NCBI RefSeq assembly: GCF_004664715.2
Contig: NC_051067.1
Coordinates: forward strand, 70,649,942 to 70,713,941
Direction of reading: 5' to 3'
From: Peromyscus leucopus
Lineage: Eukaryota; Chordata; Mammalia; Rodentia; Cricetidae
DNA: 64,000 bases
A model generated the notes under the pieces. The model ran no database searches, had not been told where the DNA came from, and saw nothing but the letters and a program-made list of their open reading frames with translations. Both the position numbers and the translations under genes were made by a program. This document shows positions 22,641 to 38,431 of this stretch, one piece after another; position 1 is the first letter of the stretch; every line of letters begins with the position of its first letter.

Positions 22641-25600
22641 ATCACATTTAAGATCAGTATTGAAGTATTCACTAAATCATTAGTTCAAATCAGGAAGAAA
22701 TAGGAAGTTCACTGAAATCAGGATGCTTCCGATTCATCTGGAAATCCTTCTGTTGTGTTGGATCCCAGTGAGGTCAGACCAACAAGACACTGATGCAAAT
22801 AAGAAGATTTTAGAATCCCTGCTATCCCACCTGCAAAATAAATGATATTTCCACCCACGTAAGTTCCACAAAATGAGTTATGTTCCCCTTGTATTTCACT
22901 GCAATCTCATATTACAGCTACAAACACAGGGTGGGATGTTTGAGATTATCTGAAATGGTGACAGTTTAGGGAATGTGGATGTTTCATGGATAGGTCTTGT
23001 CAAGAAGGTGGTGTGAGTATATGACTAATTTCCCAGTTTACTTTTTAAAATTCATGGTTCGTTAAAAATGAAAAAGGATTTTTCTAGAGGCTTTAAATAT
23101 TTTTATTATTTTTTAAAAAGCATGTGAATAGCAGAACCACTGAACAATTCTAATGTTACCCAAACTTCTACTAAAAAAACAAAAACAAAACAAAACAAAA
23201 CTTCCTTAGGAAAGAAAAAAAAAAGTGCACTAGTCCTCATTTAAAAATCAGATAAGAAACAGTGGTAAAGATGTACACTCTTAATTCTCAATCACATACT
23301 TTAAGCTTGTTTGAGAAGTCTTTATTATTAACAGAAAAAAATAAAATAAAATTGGCTTTCCAAAGGCCAATTTACCACTTGATATGTAACACTTGGAAGA
23401 AAATTAAAAGCACTTCTGTGCATTTGCATCTGGCAATGCTCTCTGTGTTAGACCTACAGCCATGTGTTTATGGAATGGAGCTCTTTGCCTTTGGTATACC
23501 TGCTGGTTTTGATACTCAAAGCAGGGTACATCAGCATCTATCTGCAAGAAAAGAGGCTGGGACACTCTGGCCCCTCACCCCAGCAAGAGAGCTCAGCAGT
23601 GGCTACAGCTCTCCACACGGAATTTCTCAGCTCTGGTGTAAGTCTAGCGCTTCTCTCTGTCCACCCCAGGAGAAAGGTTTCATAAATGTTGGCCTTTCCC
23701 CCACAGCCTTCACCTGAGTGTGAAGGCTAGGCAGGGGAAGGAGTGGGGAAAGCTAAGAGCGTGGGAGAAGAGAAAGAAGGGGAGACCCATGAGGAAAGGG
23801 TGAATAGACCTGTCCATGGCAATATCTACGATAATATGCAGTTTTTTAATGTGAATAGGTGTGATAATAAAAACTCTGAAAGCTTAACCATCCTCTTGAC
23901 TGCATATTTGGACTTAATGTAGAGGAAGAAAACTAACCTTTGACATTCGCCCTACTGACAATCAGGGCACTCGTTTACAGGAAGGGAAAACCAGGGCAAT
24001 TTAAGGGGGATGAATATAAAATGTGCTTTGATTCCTGGAAGATCCAGGAGTCCAGGCCCTTTCAGGTTGTTTCAAAGACTGAACTGTTGGAGCGGTAGGA
24101 ACTCCCATGTACCTGCATCTGTGTCCTATCTAACTTTCACAGGAGAGGGGCCGGGCTGCTGCTAAGTTTGGCACAGTCCCTCTTCCTGTTGTTCCCAGAC
24201 ACTGCTCATCACTCATCAAGAGCATTGTGTTCTTCCTGGAGCTAACTTCAACTGCTCTGAAAGAAGACAGGCACTGACAATGGAAACTCCACTCTAGCCG
24301 TCCAGTCCCTTCCAAGTGCTCCCTTAGCAGCCTGCTCTCCGGGAGAATGTTGGCTTGTTTGTTGTTTTGGTGGCTTGGAGAAGAGCAAGGATGACATCCA
24401 CCCAAATGGTTTCCCTCCTGGTTCCCTTTTCCTTCCTTCCTTCCTGGCTTCCTGGCTTCCGGGCTAGGAAGGCCTTTGCAGACCACTGAGCTCTTTCTTT
24501 CCTAAGCTGCTACTATTTTAGACTACTGAGTGCTAAGTCTTTATCCAAAAAGGGTCAAGCACAAACATATTGGTAGCACCAATCAGAATACTGGATCTTT
24601 CTGGAGAACCTCAAAGCCTTTCTCCACCCCCAACCCCTCCACAGTTTTCTGTCTTGTTCCAGACACCTAACCTGAAGGGAGACTCAGACAAGAGCTAAGA
24701 GACTGGGATACTCTAATGCACTAAAAACCTAGGCTCTTTGGTCATTTTCCTTAGGTATTCCTTTCAGACCATACGTGCTGTGTGCATATATGTGTGCGCG
24801 CGCATACACACACACAAGCACACACACACACACACACTCCTTATGGGTAGCAAGCTCTCCTAATTATTGTTCAAAAGCCACTCATGTCTCTGGTCTTAAA
24901 CTCACTGTCCCTTGCAACAGGAGGACAACGGCTGTCCACCCCTCACCCTCCTTGGGCACCAGGCCATGTAGGTATGGTCTGGGCTGGAAAAAAGAAAGAA
25001 AGAAAGAAAAATAGTATTGTGTAGCGCATGTACTGTAACTCTAACATCACAAACCTAGAAGACCTGGGAGTCCAGTGGTGGCTGCTCCCTCACCAACGAC
25101 ATTTTAAATTGGGCAAACGTTCATAGGGCACCCACTAGGCCACTTCTAGATACTACTGTTAGATCTTAGGAAAACAAAGTGAAGATATCAACATGAAAGC
25201 TGAGGATGAGGGTTCGGCAGCAAAAGTTTTGGGGTCGTGCTTTTCCAAATGATCTTTAGGTAAAGCCAAATACACAGAAGGAAAACATCCTGTTGTGAGA
25301 GAGGCCGAGGTGTAGAGGCACGGCTATAACCCGTGAGTGTGTTAATTACTCAGGAAAGAGGCTTGGGAGCCCAAGGCTTGAATTTGGTGAATTCATGCAA
25401 TTTGGAGCATTCCGACTTAGTATTGATCCCTAAACTCAATTTTGAAAACAGTCTCCACCGCAGATGTGTGGGTTGTGTTATCCCAGTATTTGTGTGCATC
25501 GATTGAACTAAAATAAAATGCATCATACTCTCCGCAAAGAAGGACGAGGCAGGGACAGTCACAAGAGGAATAGCAGAAAGTGCATAGTTAATATGGGTTG

Positions 25601-26300
25601 TACGCCAATCCGCGAAACAAGTGCTCTAAACCCAGGGGGATTTCACGTAATAGCTAATTTGGTGAGAGCGAGAGTGCGCTAGCGGAGGGCCATCTAAGAA
25701 GGGGAAGGAAGACAGCTGAATACAGGTTTTTTCCCTCGCTGGAATTAACATTTCCTTGTGATTTGCATCAACTAATGTCCAAACTCTCACTTACAGTCCA
25801 CCCAAGCCAGGTTTCTTCCACCAGTGTAAGCTTAAGAGGAAATTCGCTTTCTGCTAGTGTAGTGCCAGAGCTAAGAGGCTGCAGAGAGGCAGCAGCTGCT
25901 TTTCCCTTGGACTCACCAGGTCCTTAGGCCCTGGAAAGGCCGCGGGACCTAGCCCTGGAGGCGCTGTCTGCCTGCTCTCCAGCCCGTTCAGGACCAGCAG
26001 GACCCATGGGATTCTGTCCTCAAAGTTCTAGCAATGAACCCAGCGCCTGCCTGGTTTTGCCTATTCGCGTCCCGGATCCTAACTGGCTGGACAGGGACCC
26101 GGAGGTGACCGGAAGAGGAGATAGGAACATTCCATCTTAGACTAAAGAAATTATTTTCCCATGTTAAACAAACAGAACCAAACCCCTTCCTCGTATTTCT
26201 CCCATCTTCTGAGTCCTTTGCTGGTTTCTAACGAAGAGACTTGTGTGTGTCCCCGCGCATAAGAGAGAGAGGAAGAGAGAAAAAGGGAGAGAAGGAGAGA
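22641..26300. other. Unique intergenic DNA, no gene seen
   Basis: No confident transposon. A small CA/CG-type repeat lies at about 24796-24838, and (GAAA)n at 24991-25010. A stretch at about 25300-25420 faintly resembles an old 7SL-derived SINE but is too worn to call. Frames of 62-151 residues have no domain I recognise. Confidence 0.45.
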
Positions 26301-26309
26301 GCGCTTTAA

Positions 26310-28600
26310 ACAAAAGACAAGGAGGCCCAAGCAGGGGCCTGGAGCAGTCCCTGGAGCCTGCTCGGCCTGCAGACCCTCCAGTTCCCCAGCCAGGCAGGCA
26401 GATCGGGGAGGTTCTGCCACCGAGGCGGAAGGTCCGGAGCTCGAGCTCCACGCGGCCGAAGGAGAGCTGGAGACAAAGCCGGGATCCAGTGCATCCCAGC
26501 GAGGCTCCAATCAGCGCCCCGAGCTCGCCAGCCTGCGGTGGAGGCGCGACCCCCTGCGGGCTGGGACCGGAGACCGGAGCCCAGGCCCCGCTCCGCGGTC
26601 CTGGGTAGCCCTGGCTAGTCGGGATCCCCCCCGTGGCACTCAGCCAGCTGATCTTGGGTGCTTGCGAGTTCAAAACACGCTTTCTCATTCACTCAAAGCT
26701 GGACAGCCTTGTCACTTTCTCCCCAGGCCGAAGCAGCACCTCTAGAAGTCCCTGCAGCACTCTTCGCCCCGCGCCTGCTTGCGCGTGAGGCCTTGGAGGT
26801 CGAGCGGCCATTTACTGCCCTCTGATTGCGCCGAGGACCAGGTTAGCTCATAAAGCCTTTCACACTCAACAATGGGGATTTTCTCAACAATTAACAAGAA
26901 ACAACATAATAAAGCCATTTACAAAGACCTTGCTATTTACTATAAATTAGGCACTCTTTAAGAGACCAGTGCGTAATTTCACACACTTTACAACTGGGGC
27001 TGCATTTTAAACACCCGGGAAAACAAGCTTGTTGCACTCTCCTGTGACCCTACGCGCGGTGCACCTCTGTTTCCCCCTCGTTCCCAGTAGCAGCTTTGTT
27101 TGCCTTGCTGCACTCCAACCTCCCAGCCGAGGGTGGCTTTCCAGGTCACTGTCTCCCGTTTCCCGTTTCCAGGTCATCATTCCACTTGCGGACGCACTGA
27201 AAGAAGTTCCAAGGGACGGGAACCCCGGAGCCAAAGCGAGCCAGCCTTGCCCCAGGTTACTCCCACTCAAGGAGTTAACGCTGGACCCGCTTAACGCGCC
27301 GGCTCCCTCCCCACTCGCTAGGCCTCAGCTCCTGAGCTACCTTCCCTGGAGGAGATCGCAGCCATGCTGGCCCAGTCCCTGAGCCACTCGCCTCCCACCA
27401 GCGCATTTTGGAGGCCTTGGAGTCCGCTGAGCAATGAAAAGAGCTGGGTTCCTTTTGCCTGGGGAGGAGGGATGAGGCCTGGGCAAGGAGGTGAGAAATA
27501 CTGGGCGGCAAGTGCAGGAATGGGCACACAAAAGAAGTGCAAAGGGAGAGGAGGAAGCGTTCCAGTCTCTGGATGGGGAGGAGGCCCAAGGCAGCCGAGG
27601 CGCCTAGCTGCCCTCTGCTCTCGCCTTATGGCCGCTTGGCTGGGAGGCTGCGCAGGACGAGCTGGGGTGCAGGCTCTTCTGCCTAGAGGAGCGAAATCGT
27701 CCCACGGTTCAGAGGAGAGCAAGATCTGGGCGGGAGAAAAAAAAAAGTCACAAAGCAATTTGTCTGCCACCATGCAAGATGGCGGCACTTAACCATCTTT
27801 CTGGTGGGGATGGTGGCCCTGGCCTGGGAACCCAGAGCTGCCCTGGGTCAGGGCAACCCCCAGAGCCCTGGGGGCTGGGGACAGCCACCCTTGGAGGCCC
27901 CTCAGCCCCTCGGCCTGCGGTCCCTGGCCGGCTCCACCGTCCCCGGCCTCCCCTCCCAGGCCGCTAGGCCCGAAGCCCGCGCCAGCAGCCCCCGGCCACT
28001 GACCCCTGTTTACAAACACAGCCCCGGGGCGGGGTGGGGCCAGCCCGAGCGCGGGCTGCAGGGCCGGGGAGGGAGGCCGCGCGCGGCCCCGGGGACGCCA
28101 CCAGCAGCGAGGAACCAGGGGTTGGTGCGCGCGAGCCGGCCGGGCAGCTGGAAAGGACTGAACGCCTTGTTTTTGAAACTGTCAATTCCCTCAACCCCTA
28201 TTGTGAGGGCTTCATGCAAAACATCTCGGGCCTTTTAAAGTGGGAGCTTGTGAGGCCGCCACAGTTTGAAAGGGAGCGAGAGGAGCGGGGGGCCTAGGGC
28301 CTGGGCAAAGACTGATAGCTGCCTCTCCTCTCCCCCCACCCCACCCCACCCCTTCCTCTCCTCGGTATTTTCAAGCCAAAGAGGGCCCGCCAAACAGGTA
28401 AAATGCGGCCCTCCTCCCCCCCTCTCCTGCATCTGCCCCGCGGACCCAGCCCCCAGGCCGCTTTGCAGAATGCCCTTTGGCCTAGGGAGCAAAGCATGAC
28501 CAAAGGCAGAGGGAAAGTGGTTGTTCCTCACAGGGAAGGGAGAATCCTGGGGAAGACTAGGGTGTCGGGGGGGGGGGGGGGAGCTTGCCAAGGTAGATGC
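26310..28600. promoter_or_regulatory. CpG island with YY1-type motif, orphan promoter candidate
   Basis: A GC-rich block interrupted at 26680-27010 by an AT-rich, homeodomain-motif-rich insert. At 27776-27786 the plus strand has AAGATGGCGGC, the directional YY1 motif often found just downstream of CpG-island start sites. A plus-strand donor CAG|GTAAAA ends a possible first exon at 28397. No acceptor partner is known. G runs lie at 28568-28580. Confidence 0.55.
28034..28297 (+). other. Possible small ORF (87 aa), unproven
   Basis: The first 35 codons are typical CpG-island translation (Ala, Gly, Arg, Pro). From about residue 38 the composition changes to mixed hydrophobic and charged residues (ERLVFETVNSLNPYCEGF and on). 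This is less like a chance frame than its neighbours. I recognise no family. It lies inside the candidate first exon described for this island. It could equally be a conserved non-coding stretch that happens to stay open. Confidence 0.2.
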
Positions 28601-29000
28601 CCTGTTTCTCCTGGCCAATTTTCTGAGTTTAGCTGATAGGAGCCTTGATTTTTTTTTTATTTTTTTTATTCCTATTTTGACCCTGGGAAATCCCTCCCTC
28701 CACAGATCCTTTTCAGCAGGAAGATGTTTTCAAGGTGAAGCAAAACTCACATTTTCTTTCTTTTATAGATGCTGATGTTTTATTGTTTTTTTTTTTTTTT
28801 TTTTAAGAAAATTTTCACCGTGGAGTATTTTTGTTTTCTTTGAAAGGAAAAAAAAAATGCTTTTCAGGAATTAGTTTCATCCTCATTTCTTCCTGCATGC
28901 ATATAACACTACCGTTCTCAGAAATTCCCAGCCCAATTCTTACTGGCTAAGAACTTTGAGGAATCTCTGGACCACTGAAAGTCACCCAGACACAAATAAG

Positions 29001-29036
<36 letters not shown>

Positions 29037-32003
29037 ACACACCAGCCCATCTAGTTTGTGTTATTGCTGTTTAGTGGTGGCTCCTTGTTGGTTTTCAAAT
29101 AAACAACCATTATTGAGATTACTCCACTGTAATCAAGTAAGGCCATAGAAAGGAACACCCACTCTAAAAAGTAAATACTTGGGTGGGGGGATGCTGCATT
29201 TTCTATAAAGGCAGATAACCTGACTAGGGGGGGGTACACACATTTCTTTATAAAACAATTAAATCTTCACAGTCTTATCAGGAAATTACGTTTACAGGAG
29301 ACCAGAAATAAGTTTGCTTCACCAAAAAGACAGCAAAAGCAGCTTTTCCTACACTTTCCCCATGTCTGTGGAGCTAATTTAGACACAGGAACCAGTGACC
29401 CTAGAGCCTTATAGCACTTAAAAGAACAATTCTATTCCCTGAAAAACATTTAAATGTAAAAATGCAACCTGTCAATGGAGGTAAGTTTTGTTTTTCTCTC
29501 AGTAAGGCTTAACTTTTGAACAAATGTGACATTTATAGCAGCTGAGAAAGACCTAGAAATTGTCTTTAATCATAAAACGACCCAAATAAAATAAACTGTG
29601 CTGGGAGTAATTCCCACAGCAGGATGGGAAAGCAGCTGAGGACTCCTAGGAGTTGAAAGGGTACCTTATATTTGCACACCAAGACTTACGATTTGGTACA
29701 CTTTGCTGACAGAAACCCCAGCCCAGAGTTTGCTCTGGTTGGATGGCCTGTAGGAACATTGTGGGGTGATATTTGTGTTGCCTACTTAATGCCTTGCCTT
29801 TGGATGGCACCCCTCTGGCATGCCTTGGCCTCCATACTGCTCGGTCCCCAGCTCCTATGAGCTGAAACTACTGATTCTCTGAGGACTAGAGACCAAGTGT
29901 CCAAGCTAGAGGCTGGTATTTTGTGCAAAATTCTATGGTCTATTTGCTTCCATTTGTGCTTATTCCATCTTACAGTGTTCCCACACTCAAGATGTGTAGA
30001 CTCCAAATATATTCTCAGTTTATAATTTGGTAACAGTCTGTAGCCAACATAGAAAGTCCTAGTCTAAATGCAGTAGTGACTGTACTTGAACTTTCTTGTC
30101 TTGGCACTAATTAAAGAGTAGAAATTACAGACTTCCCTTGTGTGGGTGTCATACCTTTTACAGACTGATTTTTTTTTTTAAGGACAACTCACTGTCCCTA
30201 AATTCTGCATTACCTTCCAAAGGGGAAAGAACTCAGGCTCAGAGATCAGTTGTTCAGTTTTCTAGGACTTTTAACTAAGACTATGGACTAGTCTTTGGAA
30301 TTATATACAAACACAAGTTCAAGGATAACATCCCCCAAATTTTTGCTTTGCCCATATCTGTGATTCCAATAAAAAATGACCCAGTGAGCCTACATCTGGC
30401 AACATTCAAGATGGAAAGGAAGGGAGGCAATCCAAAGCATCAATTTACTCCATCCAAATGTATCTGGATGCAGGTACTCTCAGCCTCTGTCCTGTGCAAC
30501 AGGGGAAAACCACAGATCATACACAGCAATTAGGCCTGAGACCATCCAGAACTATCTGAAACATTTATAGACAAAAGGAAATTTTCAAAAGGAGTAGGAA
30601 TTAAAAGGTTAAGGAAAATAAATAGCTGAATTTCCATGAGAAATAATGATTTAAATCCACACAGTAAACATTTCATTGGTGTTTTGTTTTGCTCTGTGAT
30701 TTATGGTCTATAGATGCAACGTCTTAGACTAAAGATAACAAGGATCTGAGATACATAATTTGGTGGCCCAAGAATTACTGGATTCAACTTTCATTAAAAT
30801 AACACCTAATCATTGCTTTACTTTCTTAAATATGAAACTTGTAGTAGTTGGTCTGTAACAAGTTTAGAAAGTTTTTCTGTTATTTGAGAAGAAATCTGCC
30901 AGGATTATGCACGGAACCCGATTGGTCTCATCACAAAGTATTACCACAAAACACTGCACCCAATGAATGCATTTCTTCTAGGCAAAAACATCACAAGTGA
31001 AAATGTCAACAAAACCATTCATTCTTGTTAACCCTTCTTCAATCTGGAATAAGTAGAAATGTATGGAACCAGGAATTTTAAACAGTGTTTTTAATTGAAA
31101 ATAAAGCTAAAGCATGCTTTTCAACAGTGCAAATTTCCATGATTTTGATTTACTGCTCTTGTTACACACAGTACACCAGCAGGGCCCTTACCAAGGGGTG
31201 GACCATGTGCATGTGGAACTCCTTTGATTTTAAGTGCAAATATAGATAGTCACCTCTGATTGTCACTTGCAGTAGAAACTCCTGTCCTATACACAGGATG
31301 GCCTGAAAACAGAAGTTTAGAGAGATGCAGGAAGAAAGAAAAAAGCATAAGGTAATAAAATCCAAGTGCCTGAGTTCTGGTACCAAAAAGCCCTGAAATA
31401 ACTGTTATTTTCACTTAGGGTGTTACGACTCTGACTCCTCTTTTTCCTTTTCTTGGTTGTATTTAATGATTGGTCACTATGAAGAGTTAGACCATTAAAT
31501 ATCCTGCTATTAAGAGAAATGTTTTAATTGTTTTGAAAGCTTGAAGAGTCAGCTTCAGACCACAAGATAAGCAGGACCACAGTGAGAGTCATCCTATTTT
31601 AAATGTCTGGGTGAGAGTACAGAAAGGACTTTTCCAATTGCAAGGAGTGACTGCTAGGTTTAAAAAAAAAAAAAAAAGCACATCCTTTTTAAAAAATCCC
31701 ATATTTCTCTTACTTCTTACACAAGGGACAGCTTTTTAATCAGCATCCAATCAGGACTCATACCCCAATCTTTCCATTAAAAAAAAAAAAGTTAAGTGCA
31801 ACTACTCTTGGAAAGAGAATGAGGGTAGTTTAAAAAACAAAAGACACCCCACAAATAAGAGCTCCAGAAAATTACATTTTGGGCTCACAGAAACTTCTTG
31901 CTACCTTATTGTGTAACCATGTAACCTAACAAACTTTCACTGAATACCAGTTACACTTTTGGGTCTGAAATCTAGTGCATAAACTTAATGGCTCATTGTA
32001 ATA
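28601..32003. other. Intergenic DNA downstream of SKIDA1; may include distal 3' UTR
   Basis: AT-rich and free of SINEs, with long A runs at about 28999-29031 and shorter ones near 31661 and 31780. Part may belong to longer SKIDA1 3' UTR isoforms, which I cannot delimit. No reading frame is convincing. Confidence 0.4.
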
Positions 32004-32009
32004 TTTATT
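32004..32009 (-). terminator. SKIDA1: Candidate SKIDA1 polyadenylation signal
   Basis: TTTATT on the plus strand is AATAAA on the minus strand, 362 bases past the SKIDA1 stop codon. It is the first canonical signal downstream. A U/G-containing stretch follows on the transcript side. More distal sites are possible. Confidence 0.35.
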
Positions 32010-32370
32010 ATTCAACCTTTTGACATTTATTTGTAGCAGTTGAACTGAGGTACCGGTGCATCATTAGCATTGAAACAGTAAAGTGTTCCAGCTCTACCAT
32101 AATAACTGAGTTTTACTTGAGTCTTTAGCCTGAAGTAGTCTGTGGTATGTAAACCAACCCTTCTCCCACCCCGCCCCCACCCTACTTAAAAAAAAAAAAA
32201 AAAACCCGCAATGGGAAAAAAAGTAATCCGATTTCTGTCTTCAAAATGCGATAAACCAGGACTCCAAAGGGGGGGGTGTAACACCATTAATGGACTTGTA
32301 CAAGCCATCCTGTGCAGTTTACAACAAAAGGAAGGTAATATGGTTCAAGAAAATATCTTCCAAAACATTT

Positions 32371-35280
<2,910 letters not shown>

Positions 35281-35599
35281 CTAGGCGAATTATTGGGGGG
35301 GAGAAAAACCCCATGAAATTACACTGACTTGATTCTTGCTTTTTTTTTGGTTTTCGTTTTTTTAAAAAAGAGGGAAAAAACCATCCGGTTTCAGATCTGC
35401 CAGTGTGCTGGTCTGAGTCCTCGATGCGGATCAGTACCTGGGCCCCTCTACTCCTTCCTTCTCCATTGGAGCACTATGATAATGGAATGTGAAGGGAGAA
35501 AGAGAAAAGAAATGCAGCTGCTATTCCCGCCGCTGCTTTAGCTACAAATAAAATGACAGAGTGAAGTGAGCTCGTCCGGAGACACCTTCATCAATTAAT

Positions 35600-35770
35600 T
35601 CCCCTAAAGCCAACGCTGATTGGACACTCCTGACAGGTGATGCAATAAAAATTGATATTCCACCCCTTCCCCCCAAAATCTCCTACTAATTAGCATACCC
35701 TTATACTGCCACCTCCCCTCCCAAAGTAAATAATACAGCCGGTATATAAATCTTTCCATTAAACTATCGG
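35600..35770 (+). promoter_or_regulatory. Plus-oriented TATA/CCAAT-like promoter candidate
   Basis: TATATAAA at 35743-35750 lies about 120 bases downstream of ATTGG (inverted CCAAT) at 35619-35623. Both lie just upstream of SKIDA1's coding exon but point away from it. About 30 bases past the TATA is ctatcggagctcagaaacag, a possible start region. No transcript is known to me. Confidence 0.3.
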
Positions 35771-35820
35771 AGCTCAGAAACAGCCTGACTCACAGACTTC
35801 ATCAGAAGCAGTGTGTGTAC

Positions 35821-35822
<2 letters not shown>

Positions 35823-35862
<40 letters not shown>
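35823..35862. repeat. Poly(A) run of 40
   Basis: A perfect run of 40 A residues with no SINE or L1 body in front of it. Its origin is unclear. Confidence 0.9.
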
Positions 35863-35863
<1 letters not shown>

Positions 35864-35870
35864 CCACCGT

Positions 35871-37051
35871 ATATTCCCCTTTAAAGAAATACTGCCTATT
35901 TTTTGCTTTATTTGCATTTTACCGATACAGCTATTATCGTTTCAAAGGAAAGCATTTTAAAAACATTATCAAACCCAAATAGATATACCCCACCCCTCTT
36001 TTCTTTGGAAAATGAAGCTTAAGGGGAAACGTGCCAGAATAGCCTGGTATTTCCCTTATGGGAGTGAGGAAGGAGACAGGCTGGGAGCTCCGAAGTTAAA
36101 CCGAGAGGTGAACCAACCCAGTGCGTTTGCAATTTCTCTCAACCTCCCCCTCCCCCGCCCCCCCCCCAATGCCCTTTTACAACCAGAAACAAAGTTATTT
36201 GACCAAGAAAGCAGTTCAAGGCTCCAGCTCAGGAACATGTAACAATTCAACTAGGTTTCTGTTCTCTGCTGGCGAGTGGGGTAGGGAGGAGGTAGTTTCA
36301 CGTCAGACTCATAACAAAGCATAGATAAGCCAGAAATGTGTACACTTTTCAGATTAACCAGCCTGGACCAGAGGTGGGGTCGTTGTAGAGTGTCCAGCAC
36401 ACGCTTTAGCCAGGGTCCTGCCTTTCACAGAGCAGAATTCCAGGGACCAGATTACTTCCTTCTGCAGCAAAGGGAACAAAATGTAAAGCCCCAAGGTGCT
36501 TCCAGAAGTTTTACATGAAAACGAGGAAAAGAAAGTGCCGAAGTATGATGCAGACCATTTCAGTGGTTGATGTTGGTTTGCCTGGTAGTTTAGATGACTC
36601 TTCCACAGCTCCCATTTCCCCCCAAGAAAGCCAGGCATCTGTTTTAACAAAATCACTTTGGATGAATATCCATCTGGTTTAACCTCTTCTTTGTCACTAG
36701 CGTGGCTTACTGTCGTTTTCAAGAATATCCAAACTATTGCCAAATGAGAGTCAGGCCCTTCGACTTGCATTTGCAGGATCTCAGGGTGGCGAGTTGACTG
36801 CTTGGCAAAATTAGGCAAAATCTTCATCCGCGTTTGCAACTATAGCATAAATGCAACCCAGGCATCTACATGTTTCCTTCTTCCTCCCAAAACAGACACA
36901 TCCCTGAGGTTAAAGAATGAACAGATATTTCTGAACCTGCAAGGAAAAAAATGCACAATAATTTCTTTCTTCATATTCAAAAGTTCCAGTTTCCCCTGCT
37001 GTGGTCTGGCCAGCAGGAGCAGGTATGAGCCAAAAAAGAAAGAAAAGGAAA

Positions 37052-37087
<36 letters not shown>

Positions 37088-38394
37088 CACAAAAAAAAAA
37101 AACCACAAAAAAACCAGGAATCAGACATATAAAAAGATAGTTTGCTTGACAAGATGAAATCTCAGCCATGGTTCCCCACCCCCCACCCTCATCTCCCTTG
37201 TAATTTTCCCAGGAATTTTGAAGAGAATTGGGAATTTCAAGAAGTACATCCGGAAATTAAGGAAGTCTATTTAAGAGCGTCTGTAACTCAGGAGGCTGGG
37301 ATTTGAAAAGTCAGCTCTGGACTACAGTTGCACTCAGCACAGATGTAATCGCCGCTCTTCAACTTAATCAATGTGTGTACAAACCGCGATGTCTAGTTCT
37401 TGCCTTTGAAATCTAAGGCTAGCATTTCCATCCAAGAAATCAGAGCTACAGCAAATTACATTTTTGTCCCTTGAATGAGAGAAGGATCATTGAATGGATC
37501 TCGTGATATTTCAGGCTTTAAACCTAACCGAGAGGCAGCAGTGAACAATGCCTCGTCCCAGCTGATACCATCCACCGACTTGGCTTTCTTTTGCATCTGG
37601 TTCTGGCACACTGAGTCTTTCTCTTTCACTTTCACAGGAGGCAAAGTGTTCAAGCTTTAAGCAGAAATCGAAGTTTCCAGGAAAAGCAAATGCTGGTGTT
37701 TGTTGTTTTAAAGTGGGATGACCAGAGCCTTTCTATTGCCAAAGACAGTGTTTTAAAATTCCTCCTGATGCACTTATATACTGCCAGCCCTCTCCTTCCC
37801 ACCCCACCCCCGCCCATTCCCCTCCTCCAGCTCTAAGATGTAGACCAAAGAGTCAAACAGCCAAGAAACAGTAAACTAAAAAAAAAAAAATAGGGGGGGT
37901 AATGGTGGTGGCTTTAAGAAGACATTACAAAAGGTTTGCTATGGCGTCTTTTTTTGATGGGGGAGGGGGGCAGGTAGTTTTAGTTGTTCCTGGCTCTTGT
38001 TTAGACTCTCTCCCCCTCCACCCCCATGTTCCTATTTACCTTGCACATAGGAGCATACTTTATTAAACATTTCAAATTTACCGTCCTGTCCTCTCTACCT
38101 TTAAAACACTGGGAATGTGGGTGCTTTTGAAAATTAGTACAATACTGAGTATTATTTTTAAACTAAAGGTATAATCTGTTGGGTCAATTACAAAAAAAGT
38201 AAAGAACAAGGGATTTGGGGGATGTATCTCTATGTATACTTAGAAAGTGTCTCTATGTACAGAGACACACCTTTACATTTATACATTTTAAATACTCGTA
38301 TTACACATCTTTCTTTTTGTCTAATACATTCTTTTGTTCCTGTAAGTTCCCCATCCTAGGGTGAGTGTGTTAAGGCTCCAGGACTGGGGTTTGT

Positions 38395-38431
<37 letters not shown>

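Noticed and set aside
23262..23717. 151-residue plus-strand frame
   Set aside because: No recognisable domain, no strong start context, and the composition resembles random AT/GC-balanced sequence. No neighbouring splice or promoter signal supports it.
25300..25420. Possible ancient 7SL-derived SINE (ttactcaggaaagaggcttggg)
   Set aside because: Too diverged; only one short block resembles the consensus. If real it would be a very old copy and would not change the lack of recent SINEs in the desert.
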